From Neodontobutis hainanensis (Eukaryota; Chordata; Actinopteri; Gobiiformes; Odontobutidae), in the NCBI GenBank assembly GCA_024349245.1, contig JALDNG010000431.1, positions 92,307-156,306 on the forward strand: a DNA stretch of 64,000 bases, in the 5' to 3' direction. The position numbers were made by a program, and so were the translations under genes. Every line of letters begins with the position of its first letter. Positions within the stretch are counted from its first letter, which is position 1. The notes under the pieces are model-generated. The model was not told the DNA's origin. It searched no databases and saw nothing but the letters and a program-made list of their open reading frames with translations. Shown piece after piece: positions 11,501-26,007 of the stretch.

Positions 11501-14500
11501 AATTCATGCAAGGTATTTTATACCTTAAAATAAGAAAGCGCAATCCTAATTAATTTTATGTTGACATGAAATATTCGGATGTTGAAAACTTATAAGCCGA
11601 CAGGGCCGCCTCGGAAGACTGGAAAAATTCCAATTTGAAAGAATTACCGAATATTTTATGATATAACCATGTCTTAGCTCGAATTTCCGACACTTATAAT
11701 CTGCTAACCTTGAAATTAGACCAACGGTTTGGAGGTCTGGGTACTCGTATGTTTTTTAATGGTATTTTGAGAATACCTCATTCTTCCCAAAAAATATGTG
11801 AATATAAAATGAGCACTCAGAATAATTGAGCCAAGGAAAGATCTGAAACGTTAGACTATATTATAAGAACTGAAAATTACAAATTTTTACCATGAGAAAC
11901 TATTTTTGGGAAATCCGGATGAGTCAAGCTCGTGGGACATTTTTCAAAGGGGCTAGCATATATTTATGCCCTCCAGTGAAGCCCTGGTCGTTGCGCTCTT
12001 CTCGTAGCACCCTTTTCAATTTTGATTTGTTATTGAGTATTGTGACCTCTCATTCGCTTAAACTCTTACTCTTATCATCCCATAAGTAATGCCCAAGTTT
12101 TATGGCATTAGTACGTTGTGTTCACATGAGAAGCTATTATATTACTATCTTTTGAAGGCGAAAGCCACGCTCCATTTTTGAAACAAAACATCACATATCT
12201 CAATTGAAGTCTAAATTGCGTTTTTGCTGTTTATTTACATTTTTACATTCATTAAATGTAATGACATTTCAACGACTATCCCATTCCTAGAAATGAAAAT
12301 TCAAAAATCTTTCAATTAAAAAATAATATGTAATGAGTAAAACCACATCATAATGAACGTTCATATTTTCTATTTACTTTAATCTCCTCTAACTCATGTA
12401 TAATTTTGGCACTTTTCCACCTATCTGTTAGAAAACAAATGCCGACGAACATAAAATCATTTATCACGATCCTTGAAGTATAAAGAGGGCATTCACTCAA
12501 AATTCTTATTCAGTGTTTATAAATCAGAATTCTGTTGGTAAATGAATATCAATGAAAATGTCTATATTTTTTTAGATTTTAATGGTTTATAAGATTCGAG
12601 CACGGAAAGATGTTCAGATATTTCAAAAAATTTCAGATGCCACGTGTATTGTTAAGAATGAAACAACTGCACGCAACACCGTTATTACTTAAATTAAAAA
12701 TGATAGAACGCTCATCTACGAAGTTACACCGCTTTATGACTAAACTTTCTGGTGATCATATTTCGAGCTGCAAAAAATTAAATAAAAATTAGAATAAATA
12801 AACGTTACCACAGAAAATATCCCCACACCCTAAATTATTAAGGTTACTTGACGTTCTGTATAACCAATTCGTTTAAAGTACATAATCAAGCCGGTCTATT
12901 CAATTACATGAACCTGGAGATTTTTCAGGAGAGTTTCGAGGGTTCAACACTGCGTTAATTTATTTAAGAAGATTCATAAGTGGATTCAATTTGTATTCTT
13001 GAGAAGGACGATGGCGATATAGAGCATGAAGTGTCAAACCTAGATTAAATCAAATTAAATATATCAAAATATTTTATAATAAAATCAATTCAAGTATCTG
13101 GTCCTTTTTTATCATTTGTTACACCTATTATGAGCGAAGTTTTTCTGAAAAGTTTCCCGCTTTAAAACAATTCGACCGAATTACAGCATTCTCGCCAAGA
13201 TTTTATTCATGGATCTAGTAATTAAACACGGTGAGTTGAATTTAACCCCCTTACTTATCGAATAAATTATTCTCGATCAAAGATATAATGACTTCATAAC
13301 AACATGCTATTTATATTGTTTTTCTGATTAAATTGTGACGATAACAATTTTTCATTTAAACTGTGAAAGAACTAGCTGAATCACTAAAACTTGATAAATT
13401 TCCAAAAAGGCACCTTTTAAATGCCAACATTATCAAAATAAAGACCTGAGTTGAAATTATAATCTATAAAGTTAAATGATTTATTGAAAATTTGTCAAGA
13501 GTCAGGAAACTTTTAATCCACTTCCTTTCCTGAATCGCGGTTTTTAAAATTAAGCGTTTTAAACAGCGTTAATATAGTTCATATCATGTAAAATGTTATG
13601 ATAAAATTGTATGCTAAAAAAGTTACTATTCCGAATTTTAACCGTTTTAATGTCTTTTACTATTTAAAATATCATTCTATGTTGTTTAGGTGAATATTAA
13701 ATTTAAATTTTGAGTTGGCGGGATTTTGACCTTGGCTTGAAAAAAATTACCCTGTAAGTTCCCATGAAATTCGCCGCAAAAAACAGAATTTTCTCTAATT
13801 AAGTCGGTACAGTCAATTATTATTTTGGATAAAGTGTATTTTAAGATTATACATCTTATTTGCATTGATAGTTTTCTCATCTTAAATCATTTTTAATTTA
13901 ATAATTTTTGCCATTATGAATAATAAAATGCATATGTAATAATTAAAAGTACTGGTAGCAGCTAGGTATTCATCCAGATAAAATTAGAAGTGAATCCAAC
14001 TTGAATTTAATGGTTTCTCGAAAGCCGTCGTTATTATGAGACGTATAATTTTTTGATAATGAGAAGAACTAAAAAACATGATTCGGTGGATTTAATTGAA
14101 CAATCAAGTGAGATTAATTTGATATTTTCAACACATTTAATTCTTAAAATCATATGTTTGTATTTTTTATTTGTTGTTTTTTATTGAAATTCTGTATAAA
14201 TTAAATTCACTGTGATATAATTTGCATACATATCTTCTTTTTATTCCAGATCAATGCATACGATTGTTGATAATTCTGTTTGTAGAGCTTTTGTGCTTAT
14301 TGTTTGTCAATACTAACTCTAGGTAGTGTCTGGATTCATCATCCATATTTTTATTGATCATGACTTTGTAAAAACTAAAAAAGTTAAAAAATTCAAGCGT
14401 TATTACTGCTATGCGGATATTTTAGTTAACTCATAAAAATCTGATACCTTTTGTTTTAAAATCAGTTTGTTAAATTCGTCCTCTCGTATACAGCTCATAA

Positions 14501-16600
14501 ATTTGATGTATAATCTATCATCACGTGAAATATTTGGAAATCAGAAAAGATAAAGTTTATTAAAACCAAAATATTGAATTTAGCTGTTAGAAAATAAAAT
14601 ACGGGTTAAAATATGGAAATATACTCAATTTATATATTAGTTCGAAACAAGTTTATACTTTTCGGGTATATTAACAATTTAAACAGTTTATACATTTTAC
14701 TTTTTTCGTGGAGTTAGCTTATACACGCCAAGTATTTAATAAATTTGGCTTTTTGCCCAAATAGTACCTCTTAGTACGCTACACCGTTGAAACTTTATTG
14801 GTCTTTGAAATCATTCTTGTTGGTATGAACCATAATAAAAACGTTTCTAACTGGGAAAGGGTAAATAGACCCGAATTATATCTTCATTTTTTTCTAAACT
14901 AGGCATACAGTCTCATCCAGACTGTAAGAAGGTTATGCTATTGAAATTCAGAATGCCATAAATCTTATAAGCATTATAACTTTCGGAGCTTGGCATTGTC
15001 AAATTCTTGATTCAGAACTGATTAATTCCAAATATTAAAAGTTTAAAATAGTGCATAGGATTTTCAATTTAACGGAGAACACCGTATGTTTCACAAATAT
15101 TTGAATTCTTCCATAATTTAAACATAATAAAGTTAAATTTATTTTTTCTGATTATGACAAGGGTAAAAATTGTGATATTAAGAAAAAACATACAAATTAT
15201 GTTTCTGGAAATAATATATCTTTGATATGAAAAGGCCGAATTCTGATTCTCGTGACTATTAATTCATGAACTAACGACAGTAATTGTTTTAAGTGATGTT
15301 TCGTTTGAATAATTCATCAGTACGATCACGAAAAAGTCAAAACACACTCATTGAGAGGAAATAATTTTATCGTGTGTAATTTTAAGTGATCAAAAAGTTT
15401 GTCTGTAAAATGTAATTTCACAAATACCAGAAAATATGGACATTCTTATTCACGTATATTTTATGTTCAATTTGAATTTTAATTAAAATGGTTTCACACA
15501 GAATGAAAATCGAGTTTATCAGGCTTTCTTTTTGTGAATAATTTTTTATTGCCAAAATTTCTACATTATTTATATTTCACGGTCTAGTTGTTCTCCTCAC
15601 TGAGGTGTCATTTATGTTAATTGAGGAATATATTCACTACAGATAGTTGATTTTCGGGATAAAAATTTGATGGTAAAGTTATGTGTAGAATATTGAAGAG
15701 TGGTGAACCGAAATATATAGTTTTGGTACAAAATTTGGATATAAATTAAAAATTTTAATATTTCGCCTTTACGTACATAACGTCAAGCTCAAAACATATT
15801 TTAAATTGTTGAATTCGATTTCTACATATTTTTAATAAAATTTTTGTTATTATTCTATCATTCTGCAAATCTAATGTTTTGCGCAGGATTAATAGTTGAA
15901 CGCGTAAAAGCTGAAAATTACAATTTTGTTGTCGTTGAGATAAATTGAAAAAGATTTAAAATTTGCGACGTTATACAAACTGGATAAAAAATACTCTTAA
16001 AATGTTACGGTATCATATGATAAAAAGATCTAGAGGATATTGAATAAAAGCGTCAATCTACGAGATGACAAAATACTTTTCGGTAAACTTAAAAGTAAAC
16101 ATTATTTTGACCTTAATAATTCAAAGATACTGAGATTTAAAGTTGTAATATCAAAACAATAGGTTTTTCTGAAAAGGTTTCTTGCCTAATCTTGAGGTTA
16201 ACTTTTCAAATTTGACACGGTGATACAAGAATTTGAAAAAAGAGTAAAATTATATTAAGGTGAGCGAAAATGATCATCATTAAAAGTTAGCCTAAATTTT
16301 AAATATTTAATCTATTCGAAGTTTTCTAACGAGCCAGTTACTAAATTAAGAAGAAAAATCTGGGAGGCCTATGATGAGGAGCGTCATGAATAATTCTGCC
16401 TCTGTTAAATTTTATCATTGAATTTGTTCTCATAATTACATTCAATCTATTTCAACTACCTCGACAAAATAAAGATAAAAATTTTTTAAATGGTGCTGCA
16501 AATATTCGGAACTGTATATAATAACGATTACGCCAAAATTCTCTTTGTTTAAATATTTTAAGGGAATTACTTAAGTCTTGCCAGGATGTTATGAAGTTCA
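8529..16600. other. Long A+T-rich stretch, no gene recognised
   Basis: Eight kilobases without a protein or RNA I can name. Coding-like pieces with few stops and plausible splice sites occur near 9120-9370, 12560-13050 (frames containing VRNFKV-like basic and later acidic stretches, for example SICILEKDDGDIEHEV) and 16320-16380 (KLRRKIWEAYDEERHE before a stop). None could be joined into an identifiable product. The ORF at 11892 includes a short segment similar to one at 35618. Confidence 0.4.
11918..11943 (+). repeat. Short segment shared with 35618-35644
   Basis: GGATGAGTCAAGCTCG followed by GGGACATTT here matches GGATGATTCAAACTCGGG plus CGGACATTT at 35618 with a few differences. Both lie in locally less A+T-rich DNA with an open frame (RMSQARG here, RMIQTRA there). 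It may be the edge of a decayed transposable element. Extent unknown. Confidence 0.3.
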
Positions 16601-16804
16601 CAATGAAGATATAAAAAGGAAAAAGCCGAACATGTTGAAATTAAATGTTAGTTAATTCTCTTATAATTATTTTCCGGTGGAGGAAACTACCAACTTTCTA
16701 AAGCATAGATCCTTTTTGATTTGGGTGTCAGACAAGTGAACTCGAAAACAACACAACATATTCAGTTCATGAGTATGCGTTTGAAAATTTAATATTTTTA
16801 TGAG

Positions 16805-16992
16805 TACCATTTACTGTTATTTATGAAAGTAAAGTTGTAAATGAATTCAAATTATCTGAAAATGTGCGTAAAGGGAAGGAACTGCAGCAGCTTTCAATGA
16901 TAATGAGTGAAAGAATCAAGAATATAAGTGTGGTTTTGTTTCACGGTTTCACTCTTAATAATCAGGCTTATTTTTATTCAGAATCAACATGA
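16805..16992 (+). CDS. Probable terminal exon(s) of an unidentified gene
   Basis: A 59-codon open frame without an early Met (PFTVIYESKVVNEF, KGKELQQLSMIMSERI, VLFHGF) ends at TGA 16990-16992. A 26-nt GT-AG insert at 16779-16804 joins it in frame to an upstream exon (16709-16778) reading ILFDLGVRQVNS and then HIQFMSM. A further upstream intron near 16677-16708 is possible. Composition is protein-like and the insert size fits this genome, but I do not recognise the family. It could still be a chance frame. Confidence 0.35.
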
Positions 16993-17957
16993 TTATAATC
17001 TATGTTACGAAAATTTCAACGAATTTCTCAGTTTTTGTTTATATGAACATAAATTTGTTCATGTAAAGTTTTCAATCATCATCTTTTTGTGATGAATAAT
17101 TATCATACATGTGGCAATTTTTATTTCATACAAATGATGGTGTTGTCGCCTATACATTAACAACTCATTATTAAGAGTTGCATCTAATTTAGCACGACTA
17201 TGGTTTATGTTAGTTTGTTTGGGTTTTTGCATGAATTTAAATTAAACAGAAAGTTGACTTATGTTTTGTCTCGTAGCGATATACAACTAGCTTTTAGGAG
17301 TGACCTACAAACCTGGAAACAATCGGCTTGATCGGCAAATCTTGTCAACGAATAACTGATTATGAATATTCCTCATAAACATGTTAAAAAGAGTTTATGT
17401 TGGGAATATTTTATGCTCGTGGCGAAAGAAAACAAGATTTGTTGAAATTTTTGTTCACTCAAGAAGCGGCTAAATTTTAAAATTAGAAGGGTTGAGAAAG
17501 TTACAAGCCAGAGGATTCCTTCTATCTCAGAATATGGTTTTGTCATATAACATGTAGAAAAAGTAATTAAGTAAAAACTGGCAGGCTTCGATACAGTGAA
17601 ATAATCTTTTGACAAAATTATCGAAGTTTTTACTACAATCTCGGAAATGACTCATCAAGTCTAAAGATAAGTATCAACTAAAATCAATGAAAAAATGGTC
17701 TAGTATGCCAGGATATAAAAATATTTTTGTTTCAACCTGAATCAGCCAAAATTTTATAATGTGAAGAAACTTAGAAATTAAACTGTTTCAGACGCTACTC
17801 GTTTCCACACATCGAAATATCGTGAAATAGATAACCAATAGATGTTGAATTAAACACAAAATTTACTCAGTCAAACCATTCTATTCTGGAGCAAGGAGGA
17901 GGTAAACGTTTCAGGGCTTCTTTCGAATATGGATTTTAAGTACACGTGCCTTATCGA

Positions 17958-18060
17958 CACCCTTTCGTTGTGTATTCACCAGTAATCTGGTAGTGTAAGA
18001 TTTTCACTCACTAAAACCCTCACACTCTCCTCCTCCCTTTTGGCCAACCTTACCTTGAGA
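17958..18060 (-). repeat. Dispersed G+A-rich repeat, copy 2 (inverted)
   Basis: Read on the minus strand: CAAGGTAAGGTTGG, a GGAGGAGGAGAG purine run, GGGTTTTAGTGAGTGAAA, then GATTACTGGTG. This is the same order of blocks as copy 1 at 7128-7215, with roughly two thirds of positions agreeing by eye. Confidence 0.5.
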
Positions 18061-21000
18061 CATTGGTTCTTTGACTAAGCCAATTCATTGCGCGAAGCAC
18101 TCTCTCAAGGAAGCGGATAGGTGAATCGAATGAAGGTCATAAGCGTGTCTGAAAACAACTTAAATGTTTTAATTTTTCACGATAATGCCAGGCACCTTGA
18201 AATCGTGATGTTCATGATTTTAAGATCTTAATGATTAAAATATTCAAATATTTTGGATAGATGAAGAAAAAAAGTGAATGCTTGAGTTTATTTTCCGACA
18301 TGTTGACAAATAATTTAGTTCAAATGAAGGAGAAAAGTTGCGAGTGTTCCTATATGATAAACTATACTAAAATTGACCTTTGTTTGGTTCTTATGCTAAA
18401 TTTGTCGAACTATCCGATATCGATATTCATACTGAATAAAATACGCTTAATCATATATGTTTATGAATAAAAAATTATTTATGACTCAAATCGTTTGCTT
18501 GGATTTCTTGTTTAACATCAAAATCTTACATGGATTCCTGAGACAATATATCTTCTGGCTGGAATGCCACTTGTAAATTCAAGTTCGAAAGTCATAAGAG
18601 TTGTTTTGCTATTCGCAGTAAATTACTGACTTTGATTCCAAAGTCAAATAGGTATTCTTATTCACATCTTTCATTGAATCAAACAGATGAGATTTTGATC
18701 TTTTACCTCATGTTTCAGGACGTATTATCTGATAAGGGAAAGACCTTGAGCGCACATCGTTGATCTAACACGATAAGAATACACAAGATTCTAGACGGTT
18801 AAAAAGTAATAAGGCATTTTACTCTCCACCTTAAAGATAAAATTTCACAATAATCCATGAATTATTTTTTTGAGATTTTATCAAACGCTGTTTTACTACA
18901 TGCAATCGTATCCTATTATCATCAAAGATAAAACATACTGTTTCAGAATTTGTTTATTATCAGGAACTTGACATATCGAATGATAAAAATATATCAACGA
19001 TAAATTTTAAAATCTTGATATATATTTTGATGGTACAGCGCATGAGTTATAACCATGTTGCCATTAAGCTTCTTAGAGGAAACGATCAAGTCTTTAACAT
19101 TTTTACTTTTTCAATTCAAATATATCAGCTTTTGAATGATCAAAAACACAATCATACTCTCAAAACTCATAAAAAATTACATACCCTGAATTTTTAAATC
19201 TTTTCTTTTCAAAAGAGAGCATGAAATTATTTTTTAAAAGCACTTCATAAACACTTGAATTATAAACATAAAATATTCATTGTGTTTACTGATGATAATT
19301 AATAATTAAATATCCACAAATTATACTTTCGTCATCCTTAGTTTGTCGTTGTATTCTAAGACTCTGTAATAGATGTCTTAGTCACCACTTGGAGTAAAAA
19401 TTAAGATTGCGATGGCCAGTTTCCCCTATAATTATATTCTATAGTATCTTATAACTAAAAATATCTTAAACCTCTGTTTTGACGAACCGGGGAGAGGAGC
19501 TAAGGTACACTCTTTTCCCATCTTCTTTATCAATTGCGCGAGCTCGAAGAAAATATTCTCGTATAAAGTGAGAAAGTGTTGATTTTTTATCTTAAATTTA
19601 TCTGCATTTGCTTCCTACAAAAGCTTATGAAGATAAGATCTGGCTTATGGGAACCAACGGCTAGTTACAAGTAGAGGTGAAGAAAAAATAGATTTAGGTG
19701 CTGTTTTCTTCGAATTGTTGGATTTTTATCCTCTTTAATTCATGTTTTTCTTGATTTTAATTGATGTTTTATCATTTTTTATGAAAAATATTCAAAATAT
19801 ATCGTGAGCGTAATTCGCTTTCATTCCAACTAGCCAAAATCAGACATATGCACCATTATAGGTCAGTAATAAACATTGGAATAATTTCATAAAAAGCGAC
19901 ATAAAAAATGTTAAAATTGCTAATTTAAATGAGAATCATTAAAAATATTGCGAGGGGTTTTCTCATCTTTAATTAAATTATTTTTTATCAAATCCAGAAA
20001 TAAATGTACAAATTTTATTTGAACATGTTTCTATAACCTGCGTGTTAAAAGTGATTTTGGCCATTAATAACCTTCAATTATGTATACTTATGAAAGATGC
20101 TTACTATTAATGAAACTCTAAATTCAAAAATGAAAAATACTTGTAGATTATACAGTGGTAGTTTTTGAAACCGATCATTGCCGTTTATTTCCGAATATTG
20201 TTAAGCCTGCAAATTCAAAGACGTTATTCTCTTCTCTTGATGTAAATGGTCAAGATTTGAAATCTTTATAGATTAGATATTTATAACTGGTCAAATAAAA
20301 CAGAGTTACACTTTTTGATGTTGTTATTCAAACATTTCTATACCCTTCGTCTTTATTGAAATGACCATACTTGTTTTGTTGTTGAATTTTTTTAACGATA
20401 TAAAAATATATCACCTAATTGAATTTAAATTTAGCATTGTTAAATTTTTTATTTTGAATATTACCCAAATAGGAATTCCGTCAACGCAATTCTCAATCTG
20501 AACGTATATAAATGTAAATTTTGAAAATTTTTGGCTTGTTAAACCCTTCATTTCTTATAATCAATGAAAATTTTATAATGACAATAAGGCGACTGACATT
20601 TTAATCATGATTCTGTATCTTAAAAATATTTTAAAAGATAAATACCATGTTCATCCCTAAAAATTCCATATTTTGATCATTTCATAAAGAATTCTTAAAA
20701 TGGAAAAAAATCAGACACAGAAAGTGTTTTAAAATATATAAATATTATTTTGTTTGTGCACCGATTAATGAACTTAAAAGTGTGTTGGTTGAATTTTTTG
20801 ATTTTTGAGAAAAAGTCGACATTGTATTCAAGACAGGATGAAAGAAATACCAAAAATAAGATTAATTTGGTGTGATATTTTTCCAAACTCCAAAACTATT
20901 AAATGGTGTTTTAATGGCAAAATTAATATCCCAAAACCATTTTAATCATGCGTAGCTATCAAAACATCTTTGATAGGTTTTCAGAACCAAAGTGTTGCCG

Positions 21001-23297
21001 AAAATTTTATGTGAACAGTCGTGACATAAAAGTTGGTTTAATGCCTAACTACTTGTCATATGAGATTACTTAACAGAATAATGTGAAGCCTAACATCTTA
21101 AATATAAAGGTACAAACAGTCTCAAAGATATTTTTAGATGAAAACTAAATTATAGGTTTGAGTATAAATTTTACACATACCAATTAAGTCAAAAATTTTA
21201 AATTTATATTATTCTATGAAATGGGTAATTTATTAGATATTCATAAACTCAAACTTTAATTTATTGTCATCCATTTTTGGATTTTGAGTTGAATGCTCTG
21301 TCTAACCTAACTGAGTGGGTTCACAAAATCCTGAACACATGATCGAAAAGGAGTTTAGCTTTTTCCAAAAGTTTTATGACTTGAAAAATCTTGTCAAAAT
21401 AAATATGCGATAATTGATATTATACGCTATGTCATCGTGAATACAACTTATTATTCGTATATCAACAGAAAAAAACTCAATTTTAATGTTTTTATCTGAA
21501 TTAATGTGGCGCAATATTATGTCACTTAAACTATCACTAAATTCAAAAGAAAACTTTAATGACAGTATAAAAATAATTCACATTTTATATTTCTATGATA
21601 TTATACACAGAAAAATCACGGTACTATAAAATTATCCACATAACACACCTATTAGAAATCATAAATATATAACATCGATATTTTGAAATTTCGAAACATC
21701 ATGACAAAAATCTGGATTGATATTACGGAAGAAAGAAATCCAGTGCATAAAGTCCTGATTGAAGTATATTTATTTAAGGTCTGTACGAAGAACAAATTAA
21801 GATTATTTGTTGAACGTATCTTAGATATGGTTGATTTTTCATTAATGCGCAAGCTCACAATAAACCTTCAGAGCAATGGAAAACGATTTTTTTAATATTT
21901 TGAGAATACATTATTATTCAACCCTTATTATTTAATATTCTTGTGAATAACTTATAAAGTTCTTTCCGTGTTTCAAATTTATTATTCTCTCATACAGCGA
22001 TGGAAACAATTCAAAATCGTATTTAAGCAATGGATTTAAATAAGATTGTACTTTGAGAGTCATAAAAACATTTGATTCAGCATAAATATGTTTGATTAAA
22101 TTTCCATTACAATAATACGACAAAACGCATCGGTTTTAGTCTTCTAAACAAGATATTTTTCGATAAATAGAAAATAAAATTATACCTTCGTGAATTTTAA
22201 TGAAATGTGAGTGAAGTTTAAAAAATTCAAAAGTGAAGCGCTTTTTGACTGTTTAGAATATTTTAATATATTGGTTAACTTTCCATGTCATTTAACAAAT
22301 ATCATCATGATAAGAGTATGCTACAACGTAAGAAACTCATTGACAGTTTAATGTGTTTATGACTTACGTTTATGTTCGCGCATGTGCGAAAACAATGTAC
22401 CATCAATTTAAGTTTTTTTGCGTTTCTATGTGATTTATTGAATAATGTTTTTATCTCACATTTTCAAAAAATAAGCAAACATAATTTCAATAAACTACGT
22501 TTGTTGAAAGAAGCTGCGACATAATTTAAGTTACAGCAAAAGAAGATTAAAATTATTTGCGTATGTTTGAAAGTAAATTGATGAATAAATAATATCTTTC
22601 ATATTAAAATGTTTTGAATCACGTAAAGCCAACCGCGAAATTTTTGAAACGAACAATAATTAAGTTTGTTTTATATTCGCATCCCTAAATTTGAAAATTA
22701 CACTGATGATGCTGTTAAAAGGCAACTGTGTTTTAAATATATGAATTAATATCTTTAAAAATGATCTATTTGATAAATACTCTGTAATTAGGCCACTACT
22801 AGTTTAAGCGAGCTATATATGCTTATTTTTACGATAAGTTCACGATATCCATACATAAAGACACAGTACGCTTGTTGGGTTGGATAAAATTTCAAGATTT
22901 AAATATTAAGAATTCAATATTCAGGAAACCATTTAATTTAATTTTGAAAAACGGCCAACTTTTTTGGTTCAAGTGCATGACAAACATAAAAAATGAAAAT
23001 ATTCAAACCTTGAAAATTTTCATATAAATGAAAAAAATTATAAATCCAACATTTTAAATACATTTAAATTTTACATCTCCAAGCAATAACTTGTATAAAA
23101 TTTGCAAATCTTATGGGTATAGTAATATTTTTCCACAAATTTTTAGTTACGCAAGAGAAACAAAATTATAAGTCTTTTTATGATAAAATATTTTTGTGTT
23201 TTTAGTTAATAAGAGGTGGCATACTTTTAATACAAGATAAGATAAAAATTTAACATAAGGTAAATGGCACAATTTAAAAATAAAATAAACCGATACC

Positions 23298-23302
23298 AAA
23301 AA
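23298..23302 (-). terminator. RNA polymerase III terminator of the tRNA gene
   Basis: A run of five T on the minus strand begins one base past the tRNA 3' end, as expected for polymerase III termination. Confidence 0.8.
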
Positions 23303-23303
23303 C

Positions 23304-23375
23304 CGACCCCGGCGGGAATCGAACCCGCAATCTTCGGTTCCGGAGACCGACGCCCTACCGTTGGGCCACGAGGCC
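23304..23375 (-). tRNA. tRNA-Arg (anticodon CCG)
   Basis: A 72-nt cloverleaf on the minus strand. The acceptor stem GGCCTCG pairs with CGGGGTC (with G-U wobbles). D arm GGCCC...GGGC. The anticodon stem TCGGT/ACCGA encloses the loop CTCCGGA, giving anticodon CCG, which reads CGG (Arg). Variable loop of 5 nt; T stem GCGGG/CCCGC with loop TTCGATT. The B box (GGTTCGATTCC) is intact, there is no intron, and the discriminator base is G. All arms pair, so the gene should be functional. It stands alone in A+T-rich DNA. Confidence 0.96.
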
Positions 23376-26007
23376 ACTGCGTAAGTCTCATGTTACCCAA
23401 TTTATAATTCAACATCTTTAAAAACATCTAAAGAAAACACCTGCCATATTCCTATTCATTGAAAAATATAATTAATATATTGAATTAAAAAGGGGAAATT
23501 CAACTAAATCAGACCATCTTACTCATGAAAGATACATTCAAACATTTTTCAATTTATATTGTAATGAATTCAATATTGCGCAGAATCGTGTGACTTATTG
23601 TTGTAATATTTAAGAGTTCATAGATAACACCAGAAATACATTACAATTTATTTTATATTTTTATAAAAATAGAACTTTTATTGATGTGATTTTTTGTGAT
23701 TTTCATAAAATTATTCATTCATCTCATATCAACCTGCTACTAAAGGACATATATGTGAGAAAAGATTAATCATTTTAAAAATATTTTAAATTAAATCGAT
23801 ATTATAATACGAATACTCTCAAGTTGTACTAATTAAAATTTTTAGATTAATTATTGAATAAAAATAGATGGTCACAGGGAGATCCAAATATATTTCAATA
23901 AAAAACGATATCTTAAAAATTTTTAAACAGCTTATAAATTAATATTTTTATCATGCCCTATATTACGCAGGTAAGAAGTGCCTTCGCTTTAAATGATATG
24001 ATTACCAGTACTGGAAAGTGAGTAACCCTTACATTATTCAGAGAAATATAATTTGGTTTTAAACCACCAAGTAAAGAATTTAAAATTTTGTATTTTCGTG
24101 TCCGTAACTGTTTCCTTCTGGTTTTTTACAAAGAAAACCAAAAATATTTTGGTAAATATATACCTATTCTGCTTTTAACATAAAATTTAATTTATTACGA
24201 GACTTCGGTTCAACGTAATATGTTCAAAAAACAGTCGTATGCTTTCTATAAGCCTTGAACCATGTGCCAGACACGTTGAAACGCTTATCTGGTTTCCGTT
24301 TACTTTTCATGCTAATCTGTATGTTAGATGTGATATTGTCATTCTGACACTTATTTTTTCCATCAAAATATCTCAACGAAACTAGAAATTTATTTTTTAG
24401 GTTTATTACCACCTCAATCATACATCCAGTTTACACATGGGGAACATACAAAAGGTGCTGATTGACGAGATAAGCAATGATGAAACATAATTTGAATATT
24501 TTTTTAAACGACAAGTTTAAGTTTACCTGTCTTACTGATATAAATTAATCATGGAGTTTGCTCGAACATGAAAGTCTTTAAACGAGGAGAATGACTTAAA
24601 AGTAATTCTTAAAATGTTTATACTTGCAAAGTTAAATAAGAAAAAGAAGTTTGTCTGCTCCCAGGAGTAAATTTTACGTGTAAAATATCGTTAAAACCTT
24701 TTAAATTCTGTGTGATCAAATTATTGGGTAATCGCTTAATTTTAACCATATTTGACTTTGATAAAGATGTAAATGAAATAATATGTAAAGTATGCTGAGC
24801 TTCGTAAGGATTTCCTTTAAGCAGAGCGCATATCCTTAATGCTGATAAAGTAAAAATAGTTTTTTTGTGAATTTTCAAGAAAATTAAAATTTAAGAGAGA
24901 ATTCAACAGAATATCCAAGTGTCTAAATTTATACAGAACCGATAAATCGCACGAAAATAAAGCGACTATCTTTTACAACTATTTTTTATGGTTTTAATTA
25001 AGATAAAGTTGTACGTTGAAAAATCTTCCTTTAGTAGATATTGGCGCGATGTACGGATATTGATCTTTTCCTTTAATATATACCTTGCATCCTTTTTATT
25101 TATAAGTTCAGAGGAAAGTACAATGTAATGGTTAATAAAATGGAGCGCTCAAGGCGGGAGAGGGTGAAGGAAAGTTTCTGATATTTTGTGTGTATACAAA
25201 GAGCATTTCTCCGCAATCTAAATGAAAGATCAAAATACAAAGCTGTTCACAAAAGAACCGATTAAGCAGAGGTATGGTTCCCTCATGGGCGGATGGCAGA
25301 GGGAGATTTTTTGTGAGTGCGACTTACGCGACATTTAATTTGGGCAAGGGAACTTGGCAAGGGAGGTTAGGCTCTCAACGGCCTCATACTTGAAAGTAGA
25401 ACCATGCTGGAGTGTGAGCTTAACACTGTTTCATGGTGAACATGTTTGGCGGTTTCAACTCATTCTGTTTTACAAAAGATTTCACATGAAATTATCTTTG
25501 AACTGTCCACTTAAATCTGACGAGTCGTTCATTTGCCATATTTTAGGCCTGAATTTAAAAAATATTTAATCCAGAGTCAAATCTATAGCAGTGGACAACT
25601 CAGCTACAAGATGGTAATTATCTGTTACGTATTCCCATGCGATACAGTTAATAGTTATTAATTTATGGATACTCGTGGAAAATTTGGAACACATTAAAAA
25701 CAAACATAGTTTAACAAGGGCACTGTCGAACTTATATACCAGATTTTGAGTTTACACTACTCTCACAAAATTGAGTCGATAAAAAGAGTGAGTGTTCTTG
25801 AAATTTAGTTCATCTGATACATTCAAAAGACATTTATCTTTATTACAGGTTATAATAAAAACAGCTCAAATTATGGCAGGTATTAAATAAAATTAAGGAA
25901 TCCAGGGCAAAATATCGTGTTATGAGGTGTTTCTATGAATTGGAAGGGACACTTAAAAAGATAAATATGGATATTCATAAACTAAACAACGAATATAACT
26001 TTATTTT
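23376..26007. other. A+T-rich stretch, one repeat copy, otherwise nothing recognised
   Basis: Upstream of the tRNA gene and downstream of FARSB. Coding-like pieces occur near 23955-24180 (+) and 24618-24878 (-, 86 codons). Neither resembles a family I know. A degenerate copy of the dispersed repeat lies near 25262-25345. Confidence 0.4.
25262..25345 (+). repeat. Dispersed G+A-rich repeat, degenerate copy 3
   Basis: Contains GGATGGCAGAGGGAGATTTT followed by TTGTGAGTG, matching the purine run plus GTTTTAGTGAGTG block of copies 1 and 2. The flanks do not align clearly. Confidence 0.35.

Larger units (their letters stand above)
16993..23303. other. A+T-rich stretch, one repeat copy, otherwise nothing recognised
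   Basis: Apart from the inverted repeat copy at 17958-18060 I see no gene. Frames of 60-82 codons occur at 17373-17615 (-), 18261-18470 (+), about 18520-18770 (+, no Met) and 21652-21895 (both strands). These lengths are expected by chance at this composition and none resembles a known family. Confidence 0.4.

Noticed and set aside
21683..21895. Possible cyclophilin start (IWIDITEERNPVHKVLIEVYLF)
   Set aside because: The following residues do not match the cyclophilin core (no PKTxENFR, no active-site motifs), so it is probably chance.
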